From the NCBI GenBank assembly GCA_039908285.1, contig JAMOBE010000094.1:1-14614 (forward strand): DNA of 14,614 nt, read 5' to 3'. Position 1 is the stretch's first letter. Each line of letters starts with the position of its first letter. Below, piece by piece: positions 1 to 6,800 of this stretch. The translations under genes and the position numbers were made by a program. Under the pieces are notes generated by a model. That model saw only the letters and a program-made list of their open reading frames with translations, was not told the origin of the DNA and ran no database searches. Source of the DNA: JAMOBE01 sp039908285 (GTDB lineage Bacteria > Pseudomonadota > Alphaproteobacteria > Rhodospirillales > Rhodospirillaceae).

Positions 1-118
1 GGCCGCCCGAGCGCGCGCCAGGGGATACCGCAACACAACAACCTTTGCGACAATCATCTACCTCATCGCCGCGCCCCTGGGCGACATCCTCGTTTCCACC
101 TGAAACGTCGAAGAACCC
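1..118 (+). mobile_element. Right end of an ISL3-like insertion sequence
   Basis: This stretch holds the 3' end of a transposase reading frame followed, 15 nt after its stop codon, by a candidate right terminal repeat ending GAAGAACCC at 110-118. Read inward from the right it begins GGGTTCTTCGACG, which resembles the GG-x-TCTTC style of ISL3-family ends. Directly outside it lies the IS3-type orfA on the other strand, whose coding sense is lost exactly at this border, so this element probably inserted into that orfA. The 8 bases 119-126 (TCGAAAGC) would be the target duplication, but the second copy lies outside the window. Family assignment is from memory of motifs and is tentative. Confidence 0.5.
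2..103 (+). CDS. Transposase, C-terminal fragment (ISL3-like, cut by window edge)
   Basis: An open frame enters from the left edge and ends with TGA at 101-103, giving 33 residues. Its core reads ARARGYRNTTTFATIIYLIA, followed by a short tail PLGDILVST. An Arg-rich ARGYR/ARGFR motif followed by a hydrophobic IYL-type helix is a familiar C-terminal ending of DDE transposases of the ISL3 group. Only the last residues are visible, so none of the catalytic DDE residues can be checked. Whether the complete gene to the left is intact is unknown. The stop lies very close to the candidate terminal repeat, which is common in compact insertion sequences. Confidence 0.5.
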   Translation, partial: AARARARGYRNTTTFATIIYLIAAPLGDILVST

Positions 119-212
119 TCGAAAGCTCGGCCACCGTCGCCTCTCCCTTCAGGGCCGCGATCGCAATCTTGGCTTTGAGCTCCGAGTTGTGCTTCTTGCG
201 AGTCTGTCCCAT
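119..212 (-). pseudogene. IS3-family transposase OrfA, N-terminal fragment disrupted by an inserted element
   Basis: The minus-strand start codon at 212-210 follows ACAGGAGCAGAAC, a good ribosome-binding site. The first residues, MGQTRKKHNSELKAKIAIAA followed by LKGEATVAELS, match the standard N terminus of IS3-family OrfA, which carries the helix-turn-helix that binds the IS ends. Intact OrfA proteins continue with a conserved segment such as GVHPNQI. Here that segment is missing after VAELS, and the frame runs through foreign DNA (arginine-rich and meaningless) to a stop at 63. The protein is therefore non-functional as seen. A start further upstream at 287 is open but has no ribosome-binding site and would run through the IS terminus. 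Confidence 0.7.
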
Positions 213-291
213 GTTCTGCTCCTGTGGTTTCGCGAGGTATACGAGCAGAACCCTCTCTTCGCCAGTTGTCCGGAAAACGGGGACCACCTCA
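119..291 (-). mobile_element. Interrupted 5' end of an IS3-family insertion sequence
   Basis: On the minus strand the outer end starts at 291 with TGAGGTGGTCCCCG, a TG-initiated, C-rich terminus of the kind seen in IS3-family elements. About 80 nt of leader follow, then an orfA start at 212 preceded by a GGAG ribosome-binding site. OrfA loses its expected sequence at about 119-126, where the ISL3-like end begins. The rest of orfA and all of orfB, if they survive, would lie to the left of the ISL3-like element and outside the window. Confidence 0.55.
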
Positions 292-334
292 ACGGCGCTT
301 TCTTCCCAGTGGCCAAAAAAGCGGGTATCGTCGG

Positions 335-433
335 GGTGACAGTATTTTGACGGGTTACAGCGATGGTGTCAGCCTGGGGACGGGATTGGCCTCGGTGACA
401 GTGTCTACGCCACCAGGAGGATTCAGGTGACAC
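335..433 (+). promoter_or_regulatory. Operon leader with three GGTGACA repeats
   Basis: The 145 nt between the IS end (291) and the first operon gene hold no convincing gene. GGTGACAGT occurs exactly at 335-343 and 394-402, and GGTGACAC at 426-433. A related element, GGTGTCAG, whose TGTCA core is the inverse of TGACA, lies at 365-372. A TTGACG hexamer at 347-352 could be a -35 box, but the segment 17 nt downstream (CAGCCT) is a poor -10 box, so no sigma70-type promoter can be defined with confidence. The repeats could be operator half-sites, but with only three copies they could also be chance. Confidence 0.25.
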
Positions 434-453
434 GAAATGACCAGCGTCATTAA
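415..453 (+). promoter_or_regulatory. Shine-Dalgarno AGGAGG with a possible 8-codon leader ORF overlapping the first gene
   Basis: AGGAGG at 415-420 is the strongest ribosome-binding site in the window, but it lies 16 nt before the ATG at 437, which is too far for best use. It is spaced ideally (6 nt) before a GTG at 427, which opens an 8-codon frame (VTRNDQRH) ending in TAA at 451-453, overlapping the real gene in another frame. A TGA at 428-430 blocks upstream extension of the main gene's frame, so 437 is its first possible ATG. Translation of the small frame could feed or hinder initiation at 437. This is inference from spacing only. Confidence 0.3.
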
Positions 454-1651
454 GCGCAAGAGCACGATCCTGGTGGTTGACGACGCGCCGGAGAACATTG
501 ATGTCATCAAGTCAATATTGACGCCACATTTTACCGTCAAGGCCGCCACCAGTGGTGCGATGGCCCTGAAGATCGTTGCTACCCAGATACCCGATCTGAT
601 CCTGCTTGATATATTGATGCCGGAGATGGACGGCTTCGAGGTTTGTCGGAGGTTGAAGGCCGATGACGCCAGCCGTGGCGTGCCGGTTATCTTTGTCAGT
701 GTGCTGCCGGATACGCAAACCAAGGTGAAGGCCTTTGAAGCCGGAGCCGTCGACTACGTTGCCAAGCCCTTTGAGCCGAAGGAGGTTCTTGCAAGGGTAC
801 GTACCCACATCACTCTGAAGACCGCAGAACGGGAACTTGTCCGAGCCTCGTATCTGGCCAGCGTCGGCCGACTGGCCGCTGGAATTGCCCACGAGATCAA
901 CACTCCCCTTCAGTACATAACAAGCAACGCCAAATTTATCCTGGAATCATTTCGTGACGTCTCATCCGTTGTCGATGCCTATGCAAGGCTTTGCGATCGC
1001 TGCCAATCAGGTGATCTGCGTCTTGAGGACATTGCGGAGGTCAAATCACTCGCCGAGACGCTGGATTTCAACTTCCTGCGCCAGGAAATCATTGCCGCGG
1101 CGGATCAGTCGCTGACCGGGGCCGACCACGTGTCACGTATTGTCGTGTCGCTGAAGGATTTCGCTCTTCCTGGAAGCAATGCCAGGGCCTCCACCGATAT
1201 CAATCGGGCCATCAGAAGCACGGTGTCCGTCTCAGCAAAGGAATGGACGGGCATTGCCGATATCGTTCTCAATCTCAAGGACGACCTTCCACCGGCGATC
1301 TGCCTGCCGGTTGAAATCAATCAAGTATTTCTGAATCTGATCGTCAATGCAAAGGAAGCGATCGCCAACGTTGGACGTGGCATGGGGACGATCACTATTG
1401 AGACGCGAAGCGATGATGATTACGTTGAGGTGCGAATATCGGATTCAGGAGCAGGTATTCCCATGGAAATCCGCGATAGGGTTTTTGAACCATTTTTTAC
1501 GACCAAAGACACCGGTACTGGCATTGGTCTTGGTCTGACCGTATGTTACGATATCGTTACCTTGAAATATGCTGGACAGATTATTGTCGATGGCGAAAGC
1601 GGCAAAGGAGCAACCGTTGCTGTCCGCATACCGATCGATAAAACATTATAG
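437..1651 (+). CDS. Response regulator-histidine kinase fusion (REC-HisKA-HATPase)
   Basis: This is a soluble 404-residue two-component protein with no membrane segment. An N-terminal receiver domain (about 9-125) has the acidic pair D15-D16, phospho-acceptor D58 within LLDILMPEMDG, and K110 in the VAKPF motif. A short helix leads to a dimerisation box with phospho-donor H152 in GRLAAGIAHEINTPLQYI, a style typical of NtrB/DctB-like kinases. The ATP-binding domain shows an N box (QVFLNLIVNAKEAI), G1 (DSGAGIP), an F box (FEPFFTTK) and G2 (GTGIGLGL). All key residues are present, so it should be active. Known proteins of this layout are kinases whose activity is switched by phosphorylation of their receiver. 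It opens the operon and has no sensor domain, so it probably relays a signal from the downstream transmembrane kinase (inference). Its 3' end is AT-richer than its centre. Confidence 0.93.
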   Translation: MTSVIKRKSTILVVDDAPENIDVIKSILTPHFTVKAATSGAMALKIVATQIPDLILLDILMPEMDGFEVCRRLKADDASRGVPVIFVSVLPDTQTKVKAFEAGAVDYVAKPFEPKEVLARVRTHITLKTAERELVRASYLASVGRLAAGIAHEINTPLQYITSNAKFILESFRDVSSVVDAYARLCDRCQSGDLRLEDIAEVKSLAETLDFNFLRQEIIAAADQSLTGADHVSRIVVSLKDFALPGSNARASTDINRAIRSTVSVSAKEWTGIADIVLNLKDDLPPAICLPVEINQVFLNLIVNAKEAIANVGRGMGTITIETRSDDDYVEVRISDSGAGIPMEIRDRVFEPFFTTKDTGTGIGLGLTVCYDIVTLKYAGQIIVDGESGKGATVAVRIPIDKTL

Positions 1652-1713
1652 GTTGTATTTGGCAGAAGATATTTTGATTTGTTGGTTTGCCGTCTGATTT
1701 TGGAGACGTTGAC

Positions 1714-3864
1714 ATGAAGCGGAAATATCTTCGTTTTTCCATTGTGGCGCTTGTGCTGGTGGTCGCGGTTGCTTCCGTCGCATATTGGCTTCGCATCAAC
1801 GAACGTTCCGTCGCCCAGCCGTCGGCCAAACAGGCGGCCAGCACCGTGGTTCTTCGTTTCGGGCACAATTTCCATCCCAACAGTGCGCTTCATGTTGCGG
1901 CGGAAAAGTTCGCCGAGACGATGCGGAACGAGACCGGCGGCAGGGTCGAGGTCACGATTCATCCCGCGCAGCAACTCGGCAACGACGACAAGATGATCGA
2001 AATGACCCGCGATGGCACCCTCGACATCATGTTGGTGCCGACGGCGAAGCTCAGCGCGGCCGTGCCCGCCATGCAGTATGCCGACCTGCCATTCTTCTTC
2101 CGTGATCGCGGCGAGGCTTATCGGATGCTCGACGGTGAACCTGGACGGCTGCTGCTGGAAAAGCTCAATGCGATAGACCTGGTCGGCGTCACAATATGGG
2201 AAAATGGTTTCAAACACTTTACCACAAATCGGCCAATTCGAGAACCGGATGATTTTAACGGCCTTAAGATACGGGCGATGAAAAGCCGTATCATCATGGA
2301 CCAGTTCCTGTCACTGAATGCGCAACCTCTGCTGATTGACTTTTATGAGACCCGTCAGGCTTTGAAGAACGGGGTGGTTGACGGTCAGGAAAACCCCCTG
2401 ACCGCCATTGTCAACATGGGCTTTCACGAGGTGCAGTCGCACCTGACTCTCAGCGGCCACGGCTATCTCGGCTATGTCTTCGTCATCAGTCGCAAGGTGA
2501 TCCAGTCACTCCCCAGTGAGGTTGGCGCGCTGTTGATTGATGTCGCACGCCGCGTCACCCATTTTGAGCGCGAGGAAACCCAGCGCCGCGAAGCCGAATT
2601 CCTCGACGTCATCCGACATGCCGGCGTCACCGTCTCCACGTTGACCGAAGAACAGAGGGCGCGGTTCGCCGCCAGGGTCGCCCACATACCGCTCCAGTTC
2701 GAAGGAGCCATCGGGGCCGATATCCTCTCGAAGACCGAAGAACTCATGCGTGAGGGGCGCGCGGGCGCCGACGATGACATCCTGATCGGTCTCGACGCCG
2801 ATCTTTCAGCCGCCGCCGCGCAGGCCGGCCTGGCCATCAAGCGCGGGGCCAGGCTCGCCATCGACGAGATCAACGAACGAGGCGGCGTGCTGGGGCGCAG
2901 ACTTGCCCTGGTCGCCAGGGACCACCGCGGCGTACCGGAACGGGGGATCAGGAACATCCAGGACATGGCAGCGCGTCCCAATCTGGTGGCAATTCTCGCC
3001 GGCTCCAGCAGCACCGTGGCCATCGAAGAAGTGGAGACCATACATCAGACCAAGGTGCCGCTGCTCGTTCCCTGGGCCACTGCCACCAAAATTGTCGACA
3101 ATGGACGATCACCAAATTTCATCTTTCGCCTGTCCGTTTCTGACAGTTACAGCGGTTCGTTCCTGATAAGCAACGCCCTTGCCAGGGGGCAACGCGTCGC
3201 TTTGCTGCTTACGAACAACGAGTGGGGGCGCAATAATCACGCCTCTCTGACCGAGGCACTGCAACGGCGGAACATGACACCAACCATCGTGGAGTGGTTC
3301 AACAGCGGTGAACGTGACTTCTCGGCCCATCTCTCCCGGATCGAAAGAGCGGAGGCGGATGTTCTGGTGGTTGTGGCTTCCGCTACGGAAAACGCCGGGA
3401 TCATAAACACCGCGGCCAACCGGCGGCACCCCCTGCCGATGGTATCGCACTGGGGCATGTCCAGCGGCACCCTGCGCGAAGACGTGCGGTCCGCCCTGAG
3501 CAAGGTTGACCTGACGTTCATTCAGACATTCTCCTTCCTGACGTCACAATCCCCCAGAACAGCCGAGACGACCCGACGCTATCTTGACACCTTCCACGTA
3601 CCGTCTGCCGCAGGCATCCTGGCTCCGGCAGGCACGGCCCACGCTTACGATCTCGTGCATCTTCTGGCTCTTGCCATCACCGCTGCCGGCACCACCGATC
3701 GGGAAGCGGTACGCGATGCTCTGGAACGCATCGACACGTATGCCGGACTGGTCAAGACCCATCGCCAGCCCTTCACCCCGGATCGGCACGAAGCCCTGGG
3801 GATGGAGGATTATTACCTTGGTCGGTTCGACCCGACCGGTGCCATTGTTCCCGCGACCCCATAG
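1714..3864 (+). CDS. Fused periplasmic binding protein: TRAP/DctP-type domain plus Leu/Ile/Val-type (PBP1) domain
   Basis: This 716-residue protein joins two unrelated substrate-binding families. ATG 1714 follows GGAG with 8 nt spacing; a TTG start at 1687 is open but less likely. Residues 1-26 (MKRKYLRF, then a hydrophobic run) form a signal peptide or membrane anchor; ASVA is a possible but weak cleavage site. Residues 45 to about 340 are a DctP-type domain: an LRFGHN first strand, FNGLKIR with R187 at the conserved carboxylate-contacting arginine, and the family hallmark VVDGQENP (D223-P228). Residues from about 353 to the end match the Peripla_BP_6/LivJ family: ILIGL strand, AIDEINERGGVLGR, an AILAGSSS segment and a hinge-like PLLVPWATAT. 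No TRAP (DctQM) or ABC (LivHMGF) transporter genes are nearby, and a membrane kinase starts 25 nt downstream, so a sensing role is inferred. Ligands are unknown: a carboxylate for the first domain and an amino acid, amide or similar for the second are family-based guesses. Confidence 0.9.
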   Translation: MKRKYLRFSIVALVLVVAVASVAYWLRINERSVAQPSAKQAASTVVLRFGHNFHPNSALHVAAEKFAETMRNETGGRVEVTIHPAQQLGNDDKMIEMTRDGTLDIMLVPTAKLSAAVPAMQYADLPFFFRDRGEAYRMLDGEPGRLLLEKLNAIDLVGVTIWENGFKHFTTNRPIREPDDFNGLKIRAMKSRIIMDQFLSLNAQPLLIDFYETRQALKNGVVDGQENPLTAIVNMGFHEVQSHLTLSGHGYLGYVFVISRKVIQSLPSEVGALLIDVARRVTHFEREETQRREAEFLDVIRHAGVTVSTLTEEQRARFAARVAHIPLQFEGAIGADILSKTEELMREGRAGADDDILIGLDADLSAAAAQAGLAIKRGARLAIDEINERGGVLGRRLALVARDHRGVPERGIRNIQDMAARPNLVAILAGSSSTVAIEEVETIHQTKVPLLVPWATATKIVDNGRSPNFIFRLSVSDSYSGSFLISNALARGQRVALLLTNNEWGRNNHASLTEALQRRNMTPTIVEWFNSGERDFSAHLSRIERAEADVLVVVASATENAGIINTAANRRHPLPMVSHWGMSSGTLREDVRSALSKVDLTFIQTFSFLTSQSPRTAETTRRYLDTFHVPSAAGILAPAGTAHAYDLVHLLALAITAAGTTDREAVRDALERIDTYAGLVKTHRQPFTPDRHEALGMEDYYLGRFDPTGAIVPATP

Positions 3865-3889
3865 ACACCAGGAGAAGGGTTCCAGACTC

Positions 3890-6800
3890 ATGCAACACGT
3901 CAGCGACACGGGACATGGCGGTCGATCGGAACAGCGGCGACGCAGTCTGAAACGACGTCTGGTTCGGCAGATTTCCGGCGTTCAGGCGGCAATCCTGCTG
4001 GTGATGACCGTGGTCGTGATCGGTCTCATGGCCCGCCAGATCAAGGCCCTCCAGCAGAATGATCTGGAAAAGCTTGGCTTTCAGGAAATGATGCGTTTTG
4101 AGCAGCGCATCGCCTACCTGGTGGAGACGGTGGACCGCCTGGCCGAGAATTCCCTGGTGACCAACGGACTGGTCGATCCGCAGGGACGGAACACCTACCT
4201 GCCCAAGTTGATTGACAATTTCAGGATCAACCGGGATGTGGCCGGAGTCTCCCTGGTGGATTACGACGGGACCCAGGTGTTTACGACGGACGAAAACCTG
4301 CCAGGGTTTAACGAATTCCCCCCCCTCCGTCAGGCCCTGGCCATGAACCGCAACAGCATCGTGCTGACACCGAGCGGTAACCAGATCATCATGGTTGCGC
4401 CAATCGCAAACTTCAACACCACACAAGGTGCCCTGATCGTCATTTTTGATCTGGAGTCGCTGGCTGGACGAGTTTTTGCAGATCAAGATGACCATTATGA
4501 ACAGATAGTGATTGGAGATGTCGTATCAGGACAGAAAGTTATTTATTCGCAATTTGCATCTGATGAGAATGACTACGTAATTAAGTCAATACTCACAGAT
4601 AACTCAATGCCGAATCTTCGCCATCTTAATGTAACTTTGAACGTTGGCGTATTTAATTCGAATTTTTACGCCCCGATCCGGGAGATGCTGTATACCCTGA
4701 TCCTGCTCGGAGTGCTGGCGATTGGAGCAGCCGTGGGCATAGCGATGCGCATCGGCAATGGCATTGCCAGACCGGTACTCAATCTATGCGACAAGATCAC
4801 ACGGATTGGAAACAATGATCGATCCATTACATGCTGCCCGGTGGGCACCAACGATGAACTTGAGGACTTGGCCGCTGCCTTCGATTGCCGAACGGCAGAG
4901 TTGTGGGCAATCCACGACAGCCTGGAGCAGCGGGTGGCGCAGCAAACTCAGGAGCTGCGCTCGGCCAACGATACCCTCAACTTCCTGAAATTTGCCCTTG
5001 ATGAACACGCCATTGTCAGTTCCACCGACGTCAAGGGTCGCATCACCTATGTCAATGATCGCCTCTGCACCATCAGTGGCTTCGCGCGCGATGAACTGAT
5101 CGGTAGGAACCACCGGATCATCAAATCGAATGAACATACCCGGGATTTCTACCGGACCATGTGGCGCACCATCGCCCGGGGCAAGGTATGGCAAGGCGAG
5201 GTCAAGAACATCAAGAAGGATGGCGGTTTCTATTGGGTCAACGCCACGATCGTTCCGTTCTTGAACGAAAGGGGAAAGCCCTTCATGTACATCTCCATCC
5301 GAACCGACATCACGGAACGAAAAAGGATGGAGGCGAAACTGTCCGCCGCCCTCGATGACGCAAACGCGGCGGTAAGGGCCAAGAGCGAGTTCCTGGCCAA
5401 CATGAGCCACGAGATTCGCACGCCGATGAACGCCATCATCGGCCTCAGCCACCTGTGTCTTCAGACCCAGCTGACCGGTCGACAGAAGGACTATATCCGC
5501 AAGGTCTATCTTTCCGCCAACGCCTTGCTCCGCATCATCAACGACATCCTGGACTTCTCCAAGATCGAGGCCGGGCGCCTGGACATGGAGTCCATCGACT
5601 TCACCCTGGAGGAGGTCCTTGGAAGCATGGCCTCCATGATGGGTCTCAAGGCGCAGGAAAAGCGATTGGAATTCCTGGTGGAAACGGCCGAGGATATCCC
5701 GGCCACCCTGGTGGGCGACCCGCTGCGACTGGGACAGGTGCTGATCAACCTTACCAGCAACGCCGTCAAATTCACCGAGAAGGGCGAGGTCGCCGTGGAG
5801 ACCCGGGTGCTGGAAAGGGGCACCGACTACATCCGGCTTGAGTTCACGGTCCGTGACACCGGCATCGGCATGACACCGGAACAGCAGGCCGGGCTGTTTC
5901 AGGCTTTCAGCCAGGCGGACTCCTCCATCACTCGGAAATACGGCGGTACCGGACTGGGCCTGACCATTTCCCAGAGGCTGATCGAGATGATGGGGGGCTC
6001 CATACGCGCCGAGAGCGAGCCGGGCAAAGGCTCGCGTTTCATCTTCGACGTTCGCCTTGGGGTGTCTGACCGGGTCGTGGAAAAGACCTTGCTGCCCACG
6101 TCCGACCTGCGCGGCATGAAGGTTCTCGCTGTCGATGACAACGAAAGCGCCCTCAACGTGGTTGGGGACTACCTGGCCTCGTTCACCTTCAAGGTGACGA
6201 AGGCTCGGGATGGAAAGGAGGCCATCATCGCCGTGCAGGAAGCGGAGATGTCTGGGGCGCCATTCGACCTTCTGGTGATCGACTACATGATGCCGGAACT
6301 CGACGGAATCTCCGCAGCCACCAGGATACGCCATGAACTGGGACTGACCCGGCCGCCGGTCATGATCATGGCGACCGCCTATGGCGAGGAAGAGGTGGTC
6401 AGGCGCGCCGTCAGCGAGGCGCAAATCGACGGGTTCCTGGTCAAACCCATCAATCAGAGCCTTCTCTTTGAAACCATCATGGAGGCATTTGGAAAATCAA
6501 CCTCCGGGGGCCACAGGCATGCGGTCGTCTCCGGAAATATCAAAGATATTGAGCATGCCCTGTCGGGGGCAAGGATTCTCGTGGCGGAAGACAACGAGAT
6601 CAATCAGCAGGTCGCCCTGGAACTTCTGGAGCAGGCCAACATCACGGTGGTCATCGCGGAGAACGGCCGGCGGGCCATCGATCTGATCTGTCAGGAACCC
6701 TTCGACGGCGTGTTGATGGACCTGCAGATGCCGGTCATGGACGGCCTGACCGCCACGCGGGAAATCCGCAAGGACCCACGATTTGCCGATCTTCCCATTC

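Noticed and set aside
299..430. Short plus-strand frames between the IS end and the first operon gene
   Set aside because: They lack start signals and recognisable sequence, and the two candidate frames overlap. They could be relics of a gene cut by the IS, but nothing supports that.
1652..1713. A possible transcription terminator in the 62-nt gap after the first gene
   Set aside because: The gap is AT-rich, but I see no GC-rich hairpin followed by a T run.
2760..2775. The possibility that the DctP and PBP1 domains are two genes wrongly joined
   Set aside because: The frame is continuous with no stop or shift. There is no second signal peptide or ribosome-binding site at the domain boundary, and the linker (GRAGADDD) looks like an interdomain linker.
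3584..3889. A 102-codon N-terminal extension of the membrane kinase
   Set aside because: It would overlap the end of the binding-protein fusion in another frame. The ATG at 3890 has a purine-rich ribosome-binding site and is followed by a normal basic N terminus and TM1.
4784..6424. A 546-codon open frame on the minus strand
   Set aside because: It lies opposite the kinase core of the 3890-7630 gene, has no recognisable domain, and is explained by GC-rich codon bias leaving the antisense frame open.
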